Positions 1 through 7,970 are shown, counted from the stretch's first letter. The stretch: 31,296 nt of DNA from JBBQKF01 sp038326615 (GCA_038326615.1 JBBQKF010000028.1:1-31296), one strand, 5' to 3'. The notes: a model not told the origin generated them from the sequence alone. Numbers and translations: made by a program.

Positions 1-468
1 CATCGCTACGAAATCACTTGAAGATGGAGACACGCCTTGAACTTGAATCAATTCGTTTTGCACTGCCATAATCCAGCGTTCAATTAATAAGGGAAGTGCT
101 CCGCCGTCAGGCTTGGATTTTGTTGATAGATTTGAAAGTAACTCTCTGTATGTTGACAGCCCTTGTCCCTTTGATCCAAAAAACCGCCTTTCTGGTGAAA
201 GGTCAGCATCAAGAACAATAAATCCACGATCCATTGCATGGTTGCGCATCAATTGAAGAAGAAAACTCTTGCCACTCCCGTACTTGCCAATGATAAAACG
301 GAAAGAAGCGCCACCTTCTTCAATGGTCTGTAGATCATTTAAGAGAGTGCCTATTTCCTGTTTTCTTCCCACTGTAACATGCTCTAATCCTATACGCGGG
401 ACAACTCCTGTTGTAAAAGAGTTTATAATAGCACTAGTAATTCTTTTTGGAAGTGCGTTTTGTGCCAT
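1..468 (-). CDS. DUF2791-type P-loop ATPase (BrxC/BrxD-like), partial
   Basis: The first 156 codons of a minus-strand gene are present; the rest lies beyond position 1. ATG is at 468-466, with an AAGGAGA ribosome binding site about 11 bases upstream. A Walker A motif GKYGSGKS lies at residues 61-68, preceded by a region typical of DUF2791 ATPases (VGR..EI, then FRFIIGKYGSGKS) and followed by a strand ending LDADLSPERR. Proteins of this family occur in TerB-linked operons and resemble ATPases of BREX defence systems. The gene directly upstream encodes a TerB_N/TerB_C protein, which is the usual partner. Family assignment is from remembered motif patterns; the actual role is unknown. A DEAD/DEAH helicase often follows in such operons and may lie off the edge. 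Confidence 0.75.
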   Translation of the reverse strand, partial: MAQNALPKRITSAIINSFTTGVVPRIGLEHVTVGRKQEIGTLLNDLQTIEEGGASFRFIIGKYGSGKSFLLQLMRNHAMDRGFIVLDADLSPERRFFGSKGQGLSTYRELLSNLSTKSKPDGGALPLLIERWIMAVQNELIQVQGVSPSSSDFVAM

Positions 469-517
469 GATTTTGAAATCTCCTTTAAACGTTAATATTG
501 TACAAAACTATTATAAT

Positions 518-581
518 GTATAAAGTCTCAAATGTATAAAGTCGTAAATGTATAAAGTCATAAATATATAAAGTCTCAAAT
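518..581. repeat. Four tandem 16-bp repeats
   Basis: Four contiguous 16-base units begin at 518, 534, 550 and 566. Each follows the pattern (G/A)TATAAAGTC, two variable bases, then AAAT. They lie between the TerB gene and the ATPase gene, about 50 bases upstream of the ATPase start. On the minus strand each unit contains GACTTTATA. They could be repeated regulator sites or a neutral minisatellite. Confidence 0.8.
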
Positions 582-677
582 ATGTAAAACAAAAATAGGT
601 AAAAGGCTTATTGTCATTTTTCAAGCAAAAATAATTTAACGCTGGACGTGATATAAAATTAAAATCAAGAATCGAAA

Positions 678-2612
678 CTAATTATTTTCAAACATAATTC
701 GAGTATCTTCAAGATAATCCTCACAAATGCACGGTTTGCTTCCATCAGTGTCAATAATAAAATCGCCGATATGCGCAATTGCAATTTCGTTAATTTCTTC
801 TATTATAACATTCAAAAAGGAATTTGCCTCCCTTGCTAAAAGCACAAGCTGTGGCGTTGAATCTATTCCTGGTGAAGAATTACAAAGTTCTCTCAAAATT
901 TTTCGTTGTGAATCAGAAAGAAGGGAATGCAGAGAGGAAAACCCAGTATTTTGAACCGCTACCTGTTTGCATGCTAACACTTCAGTTTGTTTAATATAGG
1001 TGTCTTCTTCCTGGTGGGCTTGTCCTGGGTTAACTGAAATAGCGGTTTCCTGACAATTCGAATTAGTTGGGTCTTCATTTAACTCTTTATTTAGCTCCTT
1101 ATTTGGCTTTTCACTTAGCTCCTTATTTGGCTTTTCATTTAGATTTTCATTTAGATTTTCACTCGAATCTTCATTTGCGGATTCATTGTGGTCTGCATTT
1201 TGCTCAGAAATAAGTCTTTGCCGGATGTGTTCAGAGTCTTCTTTTAACTTGGATAACAGCGCATCGTTAACACGAAAAATCTTCTTTTCCATTTTTCTTT
1301 TCTGAGCAAGATGATTAATGTAGAAATCCGCAGTTTGCTTCCTGATAAGTGCAACTCGCGATTTCGGGAGTAGTCCTTCGTTTAGACTCCACCGATACTT
1401 TGTGAGTTCTCGAAGGACTGATTCAACAGTTCGAAGCACGCCAGTGACAAATTTTCTCCATTTCTTGATGTTTAACGCATTAGGAACAAAAGTTGAACAA
1501 ATGCCGGAGGAAAGAGAGGTGCTGTAATTAATATGTGCTGAAACTCTAGGAGTTAAAGTCATCAAGGATTGTCCTCGTTCGTAAAATAGAGAAGAGGCAA
1601 AAGGTTTGAAAATAAAAGTATCTGTGGGCACTCCTGCCATTGCAAAAAACAAATTACCTTCCACTTGACCAATGTATTTCTTATTCAATTCGGACATCAT
1701 ATAACAAACGGCGTCTTCGACCAAAGTAAAATATCCATTTTTGCAAAAATTGCTTTCAGTTACCGGATAGTCGCTACATTCCTGCAGAGCATATAAAATG
1801 CCACTTTTCGTACCGTCTACAAAATAATTAAGAATGCTTTCCTGATAAAAATATTTGCCAGCAAGTTCTGGTGAAATCTCAGCAACAACATCATAATATT
1901 CCAATTCGAGATTGTAGAAAATGATGAAATCTCTTACCCAAATGCAAAGATATGAGTCATATAAAGAGTCTTTGTAACGGGCTTCCTTCCACACAAAAAG
2001 CAATTGTTCAAATGCTTTTTTGGGGTCATCAAATCCTACAAGATTTATTAATTCATACCAATATAAAAAATGGTAAGATGCTGAAGTTTTAATATAAATT
2101 CCTTTGCGGAGATTGCCTCTCCAGTAAAAATACCAGTCAAGTTGTCCGTTATTTATCCTTGAATATTGAGGGAAAAAGGTGTTAAAAGGAACTTCCTCGC
2201 AAACCTGACCTTCCTTATTTTCATACAGCTTTGCCTGGCGGAAGAAAAATTGTTTCTCATTTAACCCTAGAATAGCAAAATCGTCGAAGGAATCTAAATC
2301 GTTCCGAGGCGGAATATCAAAAAATGAAAGGTCTTTTCTGGCTGGCTGCACTACAGTTCTATCTGGCTTCACGACATTAAGAGTAGAAACTTCCTGAGGA
2401 GCATCAATTTGCTTAGCTTCTTTAAACCATGGGTGGTGAGCGACCTTATCAAAAAAGCTCATGATTGTGTTATCGACATTTAGATTCGTTTTGTCGAAAA
2501 ATTCAATTTCGGCTCCTTCATCTACTGATGAATCCCTAACTGAAACCTTTTTATCAAGGTCAAGGAGGGGATCTTTTTGATTATCATCGCTCACTTTGTC
2601 TAAACCTTTCAT
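678..2612 (-). CDS. TerB_N/TerB_C domain protein
   Basis: A 644-residue protein without a signal peptide or membrane segment. Residues ~110-330 match the TerB N-terminal domain: the stretch FFPQYSRIN..QLDWYFYWR followed by YHFLYWYELINLVG is characteristic. The last ~85 residues resemble the TerB C-terminal domain (LLxREAN..LNxxIEEINEIA..xIGD). Between them is a highly charged, Asn/Glu/Lys-rich linker built from short coding repeats. TerB-family proteins are linked to tellurite/stress and phage-defence-like systems, commonly beside DUF2791 ATPases, as here. The ATG at 2612 has no ribosome binding site; a GTG at 2594 has AAAGG nine to ten bases upstream and may be the true start. Molecular function is unknown. 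Confidence 0.8.
   Translation of the reverse strand: MKGLDKVSDDNQKDPLLDLDKKVSVRDSSVDEGAEIEFFDKTNLNVDNTIMSFFDKVAHHPWFKEAKQIDAPQEVSTLNVVKPDRTVVQPARKDLSFFDIPPRNDLDSFDDFAILGLNEKQFFFRQAKLYENKEGQVCEEVPFNTFFPQYSRINNGQLDWYFYWRGNLRKGIYIKTSASYHFLYWYELINLVGFDDPKKAFEQLLFVWKEARYKDSLYDSYLCIWVRDFIIFYNLELEYYDVVAEISPELAGKYFYQESILNYFVDGTKSGILYALQECSDYPVTESNFCKNGYFTLVEDAVCYMMSELNKKYIGQVEGNLFFAMAGVPTDTFIFKPFASSLFYERGQSLMTLTPRVSAHINYSTSLSSGICSTFVPNALNIKKWRKFVTGVLRTVESVLRELTKYRWSLNEGLLPKSRVALIRKQTADFYINHLAQKRKMEKKIFRVNDALLSKLKEDSEHIRQRLISEQNADHNESANEDSSENLNENLNEKPNKELSEKPNKELNKELNEDPTNSNCQETAISVNPGQAHQEEDTYIKQTEVLACKQVAVQNTGFSSLHSLLSDSQRKILRELCNSSPGIDSTPQLVLLAREANSFLNVIIEEINEIAIAHIGDFIIDTDGSKPCICEDYLEDTRIMFENN
1090..1164 (-). 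repeat. Coding minisatellite in TerB linker
   Basis: Two adjacent 24-base units (1090-1113 and 1114-1137), differing at the first base, are followed by two 12-base units of the form TTTAGATTTTCA (1138-1161). They encode the E/N/K-rich linker with repeated (L/S)NE and KPNKEL steps. Unit lengths are multiples of three, so copy-number changes keep the reading frame. Confidence 0.75.
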
Positions 2613-2752
2613 AAAATAAAGTATAATCTATGTCCACAGGTGCAAAAATTGCTCTCGGGCTTAGCAGGATAAAGAAGCTGAAATATTTGTGGAAAAGCCT
2701 AAACCTGCACGAGTTGAACAATAAAATAAAAATCAAATTGAATCGTGAAAAA

Positions 2753-3502
2753 TCAATTTCTGGCGCCAAGTTGTGTGAGAACAAAAGAGGTGTCCAATGC
2801 GCCATTTGAAATTAGTTCTTTCAGAATATCCGGATTTTGCAACCAGGTCAGCAACCTTGGTTTATCAAGGTAAACTGGCATTCTGTCATGAACTTCAGCG
2901 GTAACAAGGTTTGCAGGCATTGTAAGAATTGTAAATTCGTATCCCCCGTCTTTTTCCTGATAAATTCCTGCCATCAAAAAAAGAGGCGAATCGGATTTTT
3001 TAATCCAATATTTCTCGGACTGAACCTTATACTTAGGTGGAGGGCTATTCTTTATGTCTGACAAACCAAAAACAGATCCAAAATCCAATTGTGAATGAGG
3101 GGATAACAATTGAGAATCTGGAGAAGAATCTAGCGAGGAAGAAGCAGACAATTCCGATTTTTTCCATTCAAAAAAACCTCGCGATGGAATTATGCATCGA
3201 TTATTTGCAAATGCATCTTTGAAAAAAGATTTCTCTCCAACACTTTCTGCACGGGCATTGATAATGCTTCCCTTTTCATCCCATCTTGAAAATCCCCACT
3301 TCATAGTTTGCATTTGAAGCGTATTGTCTTTAAGAATTAAAACAGGAGTAATAGCGCCAGGAGCGATTTCCATCAAACCCGAAGAATCAGCTTTCGGGAA
3401 AGAAAAATCATCTAAATTCGAGAACCGCTGATTTAACTCTTCAAGAATAGATTTCATTTCGATGATTTCATCTTCTGTTATTATTAGATATCGTCCGCAC
3501 AT
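2753..3502 (-). CDS. SRAP (HMCES/YedK-type) abasic-site DNA-protein crosslink protein
   Basis: This 249-residue protein begins MCGRY. Family members remove Met1 so that Cys2 forms a covalent thiazolidine link with abasic sites in single-stranded DNA. The family's other key residues are visible: Asn82 in INARAES, Glu112 in SRGFFEWKK, and His205 in VHDRMPV. The start chosen is ATG 3502, with AAGGTGGAG about six bases upstream; an in-frame GTG at 3514 overlaps that site and would bury Cys2. Unusually, a ~40-residue Ser/Pro/Leu-rich segment (about 117-158) is inserted after the catalytic Glu strand. It sits downstream of a dinB-like polymerase, which fits a role in damage tolerance. Family assignment is firm. 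Confidence 0.92.
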   Translation of the reverse strand: MCGRYLIITEDEIIEMKSILEELNQRFSNLDDFSFPKADSSGLMEIAPGAITPVLILKDNTLQMQTMKWGFSRWDEKGSIINARAESVGEKSFFKDAFANNRCIIPSRGFFEWKKSELSASSSLDSSPDSQLLSPHSQLDFGSVFGLSDIKNSPPPKYKVQSEKYWIKKSDSPLFLMAGIYQEKDGGYEFTILTMPANLVTAEVHDRMPVYLDKPRLLTWLQNPDILKELISNGALDTSFVLTQLGARN

Positions 3503-3529
3503 AACAATCTCCACCTTTCAGTCGTTAAA

Positions 3530-3557
3530 ATCATATAAATTATCAAAAATATCTCAA
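3530..3557 (-). promoter_or_regulatory. Predicted sigma-A promoter for SRAP gene
   Basis: Read on the minus strand, a -35 TTGAGA (3557-3552) and -10 TATGAT (3535-3530) are separated by 16 bases. Transcription would start ~20-25 bases before the SRAP ATG, leaving room for its ribosome binding site. No LexA box was found here, so this gene may not share the dinB control. Confidence 0.5.
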
Positions 3558-3809
3558 CTATTAAAAGCAATTGGGTATAATAATAATTTAAGGGTAATCA
3601 ATCAAATGGCGAAAAGAAATCATATTCATGAAATTGACTGCAAATTCGATTCCATCAATACTAATATGGCAAATTGTCTGTTTAAACTCAAATACTTCAA
3701 TCGCTAAGTTCTATTTTACTAGAATAATGCTCATTAGTACAGATGATTAGAAATTTCGTGAAACAACAAACTCGAAAAATCAAATCATACGCTTCAAGCA
3801 ATTTCAAAA
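3558..3809. other. Intergenic, no convincing gene
   Basis: AT-rich spacer between the SRAP gene and the small protein gene. A plus-strand frame of 33 codons (ATG at 3606, ending 3707) has only a distant AAGGG before it and no recognisable product, so it is not called. Nothing else is supported. Confidence 0.5.
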
Positions 3810-4046
3810 TCATGCTTTTTCGAAATACCAGACAGTATCATCGTAAAAAAGATGAACCAATCTGCCATTGACCTTGCAGGTATAACGAATTCCACCTCCA
3901 CCGGCTCGTAGTGACACCGCACGCCTTCGGTCGATAACTTTGCTTACTTCATACTGAACACCATTCTCCCACAGGAAAGACAGGGGTGTTAACTGCCCGA
4001 AAACATCAAACTCAGCCTTTACGGATACAACAACCTTATTAGACAC
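3810..4046 (-). CDS. Small conserved-looking protein linked to DNA polymerase Y
   Basis: A 78-residue soluble protein of unknown function. It opens with a strand-rich SNKVVVSVKAEFDVFG segment, then PLSFLWENGVQYEV, DRRRAVSL, a glycine run (AGGGGIRYTC) and a C-terminal HLFYDDTVWYFE. Small proteins of this type are often seen beside Y-family polymerases in Firmicutes, and a comparable small family (DUF6504) accompanies them in Actinobacteria; the relation is inferred, not shown. The start taken is GTG 4046, eight bases after GAGGAG; upstream GTGs at 4055 and 4052 overlap or crowd that site. Its place between the dinB-like gene and the SRAP gene suggests a repair or tolerance role. Confidence 0.65.
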   Translation of the reverse strand: MSNKVVVSVKAEFDVFGQLTPLSFLWENGVQYEVSKVIDRRRAVSLRAGGGGIRYTCKVNGRLVHLFYDDTVWYFEKA

Positions 4047-4055
4047 AAACACCAC

Positions 4056-4282
4056 TCCTCAAAAAGTTTATAAATCCACAAATTAGCAAATTAAAACTAA
4101 ATAAATTGGAAATTCAAACTTAATAAATTGCAAATCCACGAATTTATCATTTTGCAATTACGAATTCATAAATCCAGTACTGATTTTACCATTAACTTAA
4201 TCTCTTTCAGGACCCAAGACTCATAAATTTACTTATAGATTTATCACTTCCACTACCACCAATTCCAAACAAGTAAATAGCA
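4056..4282. other. AT-rich spacer with degenerate short repeats
   Basis: The stretch repeats loose versions of CAAATT, AATAAATTG and CAAATCCACGAATT. No open frame with a ribosome binding site was found. It merges into the clearer tandem repeats that follow. Confidence 0.45.
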
Positions 4283-4526
4283 ATCCCAAATACTAATCCA
4301 AAACCAGCAAATAGAAATTCTAAAAACTATCCCAAATACTAATCCAAAACCAGCAAATAGAAATTCTAAAAACTATCCCAAATACTAATCCAAACCATCA
4401 AATAAAAATTCCAAATACCATACCAAACACTAATCCAAACCATCAAATAAAAATTCCAAATACCATACCAAACCCTATTCCAAAAACCATTCCAAATCTC
4501 TTGCAAATCTCTTGCAAATCTCTTGC
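4283..4526. repeat. Composite tandem repeat block (46-, 45- and 11-bp units)
   Basis: Two identical 46-base units lie at 4283-4328 and 4329-4374. They run into two identical 45-base units at 4384-4428 and 4429-4473, which share the core ACTAATCCAAA with the 46-mers. Three 11-base units AAATCTCTTGC follow at 4494-4526. The block lies between the end of the dinB-like gene and the small protein gene. The plus strand is strongly C/A-rich and G-poor. Related but distinct unit lengths suggest successive slippage duplications. Confidence 0.85.
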
Positions 4527-4572
4527 AGATTCATTCTTTTTATTTTGACCTAAAGTAAGCAAAAAAGAGCAC

Positions 4573-5850
4573 CTATTTGCACCTACTGATTCTAGTTCCA
4601 ACAGCGTATTCAGAGCGAATAGGGAGAGATGAAAGATTCTTGTTTTTAAGTAACAATGCACGCTCGATAGAAAAATATCCGAATCTCTTGCGAATCTCAT
4701 CAACCGCTAAAGAAAGCTTTTTCTCCCTCGCAGGCTCTTCTGAATCAAAAAGCGAAATTTGGCTGACCACTGCATTTTCTAGGCCGGAGGTTCTGATACC
4801 AATCGTTCTTACAGGATTCTTCCACGCGTATTGCTTCGAGAACAAAGACATTGCGGCGAAAAAAATTTCTGACGAACTATCGGTCGAATTTCGAATCTTC
4901 ATCTGATATTCCTTGGTCTGGAATGCACTGTCTTTGACATGAATTTGTATTGTTCTAGCTAACATCTGATTTGAGCGAAGACGAGAAGCCACACTATCCG
5001 ATAAAACATACAAAAGAAGCTTTACGTCCTGAGGTGTTTTAAGATTTCTAGGGGATGTGATGTTATTTCCAATGCTTTTAATAAGTGTTTCCTCATTTTC
5101 TTCAGGAATAAATGAAGAATCGTCGCCGTTTGCGAACTGCCATAACATAAGCCCCACCTTGCCAAGTAACTTCTTAAGCATAAGCGGTTCAGCACAAGCC
5201 AAATCTCCAATTGACAAAATTCGATGCATGAAAAGTTTGTGTTGCAAGGATCTGCCAACAAATAAAAGATCTTTAACAGGAAGTCTCCACACAATAGTCT
5301 TGTAATTTACCCTAGTTATCTCGGTTGTCGCGTCTGGTTTTTTCATGTCGCTGCCAAGTTTTGAAAAAATCTTGTTAAAACTCACACCAACTGAAATAGT
5401 AAGCCCTAGTTCCTCTTTTATTCTCTCCCGAATTTTATCCGCTATTGCAACACCTCCTCCAAAAAGAGCCTGACTCTCCGTCACATCAAGCCACGCTTCA
5501 TCAAGTCCATAAACAGTTATGCTATCTGTGTATTCCGCGTAAATGCTACGTGCCAGCTTGGCATATTTAAGATATAAAGGGTAGTGCGGGCTTACAATTA
5601 CTAGGTCGGGGCATTTGGCTTTGGCCTCGGGGATTGACTCTCCGGTCATAATGTTTCGCTCTTTCGCTAGCATGTTCTTGGCCAAAACTATTCCTTGCCG
5701 CATTTCGGCTGCTCCGCAAACAGCAACAGGCTTTGACCTAAGTTCGGGATTATAAAGGCATTCAACTGATGCAAAGTAATTATTCATATCACAATGCAGT
5801 ATTGTGCGCTCAACTAATGGCCCGGTCCGATATTGAATTATAGGTGCCAT
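4573..5850 (-). CDS. dinB: Y-family DNA polymerase IV (DinB-type)
   Basis: A 425-residue translesion polymerase. The metal-binding and steric-gate motif DMNNYFASVE lies at residues 21-30 (Phe26 the likely steric gate), and the second catalytic motif YGLDEAWLD contains Asp117 and Glu118. The thumb motif GVSFNKIFSKLGSDMKKPD and a beta-clamp-binding QISLF near the C terminus are also seen, and the length fits the family. The start is ATG 5850, eight bases after GGGGAG; an in-frame GTG at 5859 overlaps that site. A promoter and a LexA-like box lie immediately upstream, indicating SOS induction. It leads a same-strand group with the small protein and the SRAP gene, although 500 bases of repeats separate it from them. 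Confidence 0.95.
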   Translation of the reverse strand: MAPIIQYRTGPLVERTILHCDMNNYFASVECLYNPELRSKPVAVCGAAEMRQGIVLAKNMLAKERNIMTGESIPEAKAKCPDLVIVSPHYPLYLKYAKLARSIYAEYTDSITVYGLDEAWLDVTESQALFGGGVAIADKIRERIKEELGLTISVGVSFNKIFSKLGSDMKKPDATTEITRVNYKTIVWRLPVKDLLFVGRSLQHKLFMHRILSIGDLACAEPLMLKKLLGKVGLMLWQFANGDDSSFIPEENEETLIKSIGNNITSPRNLKTPQDVKLLLYVLSDSVASRLRSNQMLARTIQIHVKDSAFQTKEYQMKIRNSTDSSSEIFFAAMSLFSKQYAWKNPVRTIGIRTSGLENAVVSQISLFDSEEPAREKKLSLAVDEIRKRFGYFSIERALLLKNKNLSSLPIRSEYAVGTRISRCK

Positions 5851-5869
5851 AAAAATCACTCCCCAAAAA

Positions 5870-5881
5870 GAACATTTGTTT
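5870..5881 (-). promoter_or_regulatory. LexA-like SOS box
   Basis: The sequence GAACATTTGTTT fits the Firmicutes LexA pattern GAAC-N4-GTTC with one mismatch at the last base. It sits six bases downstream of the predicted -10 element, over the expected transcription start of the dinB-like gene, where a bound repressor would block initiation. Confidence 0.7.
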
Positions 5882-5887
5882 GATATT

Positions 5888-5916
5888 AATATATACCCTT
5901 TTCATTTGAAAATCAA
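5888..5916 (-). promoter_or_regulatory. Sigma-A promoter of dinB-like gene
   Basis: On the minus strand, -35 TTGATT (5916-5911) and -10 TATATT (5893-5888) are spaced by exactly 17 bases. The predicted start falls inside the LexA-like box. Confidence 0.65.
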
Positions 5917-6095
5917 TAGGAAGATTCAAAATAAATAAAAAAAAATTGAAATATTTGAGTAAAACTTATATGGCAGAAAGTAAAGAAATTTGGTAAACTA
6001 AAGTATAAAGTGCGAGCAAAGAAAAAGTTAAAAGCCAAAATAAAATAAATTCCAAGCTTAAAAACAATTGCCTAAAACGATGACGGAGGCCCTAA

Positions 6096-6662
6096 TTGAA
6101 AATATCAACACCATCTCATGCTGGAATACAGGAGTTTGAAATAGAATCTGCACAAGGACTTTTCTCGCCTGGAAAAGCTGACGAAGGAACACTGGCAATG
6201 CTTTCAGAAGTCGAGCTAGAAGAAGGGCAGAAGCTACTTGACCTTGGATGTGGAAGTGGAATTGTTGCAATTTGGGCAGCAAAGCAACTCGGGGATGATT
6301 TTGTATCTATGTCCGACATAGATCCGGTCGCAATTGAAGTCGCAACTAAAAATGCGAAAAGGAATGGTTTGGGAAACATTAAAGCCTTCTGTAGCGATGG
6401 TTTCGCAAATGTCACAATTACGGAACTCGACTGGATTCTTTCAAATCCTCCATATCACGCTGATTTTTCAGTCGCTAAAAATTTTATCGAAAAAGGCTTT
6501 AACCGACTCAAGATCGGTGGTAAAATAGTTATGGTCACTAAACGGGAGACTTGGTACAAAAAGAAACTGATTGCGATTTTCGGAGGCGTCAAAATAGTAA
6601 GAGCGGGAGAATATTTTGTTTTCACGGCGCAAAAGAGGTCTGAGAGGTATAGCAAACATTAG
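6096..6662 (+). CDS. Class I SAM-dependent methyltransferase (RsmC/HemK-like small-domain type)
   Basis: A 188-residue single-domain methyltransferase. The SAM-binding glycine loop DLGCGSG lies at residues 49-55, an acidic ribose-binding residue occurs in SDIDP, and the NPPYH catalytic motif is at 117-121. An NPPY motif marks methylation of an exocyclic or ring nitrogen of a base or amide; the closest groups are RsmC-type 16S rRNA guanine methyltransferases. The start is TTG at 6096, six bases after GGAGG. It stands alone on the plus strand between dinB and the nitroreductase gene. The exact target is unknown. Confidence 0.85.
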   Translation: MKISTPSHAGIQEFEIESAQGLFSPGKADEGTLAMLSEVELEEGQKLLDLGCGSGIVAIWAAKQLGDDFVSMSDIDPVAIEVATKNAKRNGLGNIKAFCSDGFANVTITELDWILSNPPYHADFSVAKNFIEKGFNRLKIGGKIVMVTKRETWYKKKLIAIFGGVKIVRAGEYFVFTAQKRSERYSKH

Positions 6663-6873
6663 AAAGATAAATATATAAATATATGTAAACATAAAAATAG
6701 ATATATAACTAAATTTTCGTGAAAATAAACGGCTGTAAGAAAGTTGATTCCTTACTCAAATAGATTGCAACAATGAAGAAATGTCTTAACCAAAAAAATT
6801 ACAACAATGTTAGGAAACCTTGATAAAAAGAGCACAACTGCCGGACATTGGCAGTGGGAAACGGAGAAAAGAT

Positions 6874-7416
6874 ATGAATTTCATGGAATTGGTCCAAAAA
6901 AGGGAAAGTTGCAGAGCTTATAAAGACATTCCTGTAGAGAGGGAGAAACTTGTCAATTGCATTGAAGCTGCGCGCCTTTGTCCTTCCGCTTGTAACAGCC
7001 AGCCTTGGGGATTTATAGCAATTGATGATATAAAAACTGCAAAGGAGATTTCGCCACTGTTGCAGGACGCGGTTTTACAAATCAACCGTTTTACAAGGAA
7101 TTGCAATGCCTATATAATTATTGCCGAAGAGTCAGCAAACCTTTCTTCTAAGCTCGGTGGCAAATTCAAAGATCAGGAATTTGCACAGACCGATATAGGT
7201 ATCGCGGCGCAGACTATATGCCTTGCAGCTACCGAACAAGGTCTTGGAACGTGCATTATGGGATGGTTTGAAGAAAAAAAGCTTAAAAGTTTACTTAAAA
7301 TTCCTAGAGGCAAGCGCATTCGACTGATCATCGCGATTGGCTATCCGGAGAGTGATGCCACTAGGGCCAAAATGCGTAAACCGATTGAGGAAATCCTTCA
7401 TTTCAATCAGTGGTGA
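6874..7416 (+). CDS. Nitroreductase-family FMN oxidoreductase
   Basis: A 180-residue cytoplasmic flavoprotein. The N-terminal phosphate-binding RESCRAY, the FMN-contacting PSACNSQPW at 37-45, and the central GIAAQTICLAATEQGLGTC with GWF (108-132) are typical of the nitroreductase fold, which reduces nitro-compounds, quinones or enones with NAD(P)H. The chosen ATG at 6874 follows GGAG by seven bases; an upstream in-frame TTG at 6820 has no such site. The stop lies only seven bases from the stop of the convergent dihydrofolate reductase gene. The substrate is not predictable. Confidence 0.88.
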   Translation: MNFMELVQKRESCRAYKDIPVEREKLVNCIEAARLCPSACNSQPWGFIAIDDIKTAKEISPLLQDAVLQINRFTRNCNAYIIIAEESANLSSKLGGKFKDQEFAQTDIGIAAQTICLAATEQGLGTCIMGWFEEKKLKSLLKIPRGKRIRLIIAIGYPESDATRAKMRKPIEEILHFNQW

Positions 7417-7423
7417 TGAACTT

Positions 7424-7924
7424 TTATGGAATCCTGTCATAAATTACAAAGTCGTATCGTTCGAAAATCTGACGCTCGACCTCGTTCCACTGCGAAGGGT
7501 TTATTTCGGGAAAGTAGGTATCTCCATCAACGCTTTCTTTGACTTCCGTAATGTAAAGTCTGTCAGTAAGGGGAAGCATCTGGTTATATATTTCGCCTCC
7601 GCCAATTATGAAGACTTCTTCATCTGAATTTCTGTTTTTAATCATCTCAATTGCTTCAAAAGGAGTATTTACAACGAACACGCGGTTGCTTTCTTTTGCG
7701 CGGAGATTAGCTTCTTTGTATTTTGAGTCACGGGTTATGACAATGTGGTCGCGGTCTGGTAAAACTTTAGGAAGGCTTTCAAAAGTTTTTCGCCCCATCA
7801 AAATGACGTGTCCTGTGGTAAGCTCGCGAAATTTTTTCAAATCTTCAGGAATATACCAAGGCAAAGAATTCTTTGTTCCGATTACATGATTATTTGTCAT
7901 CGCAACGGCTATTGAAATTTTCAT
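7424..7924 (-). CDS. folA: Dihydrofolate reductase
   Basis: A 166-residue DHFR that reduces dihydrofolate to tetrahydrofolate with NADPH. Visible family features are the start KISIAVAMTNNHVIG, the substrate-site LPWYIPEDL with the catalytic acid Asp28, the NADPH-binding GRKTFESLP, and FIIGGGEIY. The ATG at 7924 follows AAGGCGGTG closely; an in-frame GTG at 7933 lies inside that ribosome binding site. It follows thyA by ~46 bases on the same strand, the classic pairing in which DHFR regenerates the folate oxidised by thymidylate synthase. Confidence 0.96.
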   Translation of the reverse strand: MKISIAVAMTNNHVIGTKNSLPWYIPEDLKKFRELTTGHVILMGRKTFESLPKVLPDRDHIVITRDSKYKEANLRAKESNRVFVVNTPFEAIEMIKNRNSDEEVFIIGGGEIYNQMLPLTDRLYITEVKESVDGDTYFPEINPSQWNEVERQIFERYDFVIYDRIP

Positions 7925-7970
7925 AAATGTCACCGCCTTTTGAAATCAATTTGTATTGCTTTAAAAAATA

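Noticed and set aside
269..523. Plus-strand 84-codon frame
   Set aside because: It is the antisense of the DUF2791-type ATPase gene and has no independent ribosome binding site or recognisable product.
518..581. CRISPR-like array from short tandem repeats
   Set aside because: Units abut with no spacers and are only 16 bases; no cas genes are nearby. The same applies to the repeats at 4283-4526.
3606..3707. 33-codon plus-strand frame
   Set aside because: Weak distant ribosome binding site, no recognised product, and it lies opposite the SRAP promoter region.
4443..4703. 86-codon minus-strand frame
   Set aside because: It overlaps the 3' end of the dinB-like gene in another frame and runs into tandem repeats; its sequence is the translation of those repeats.
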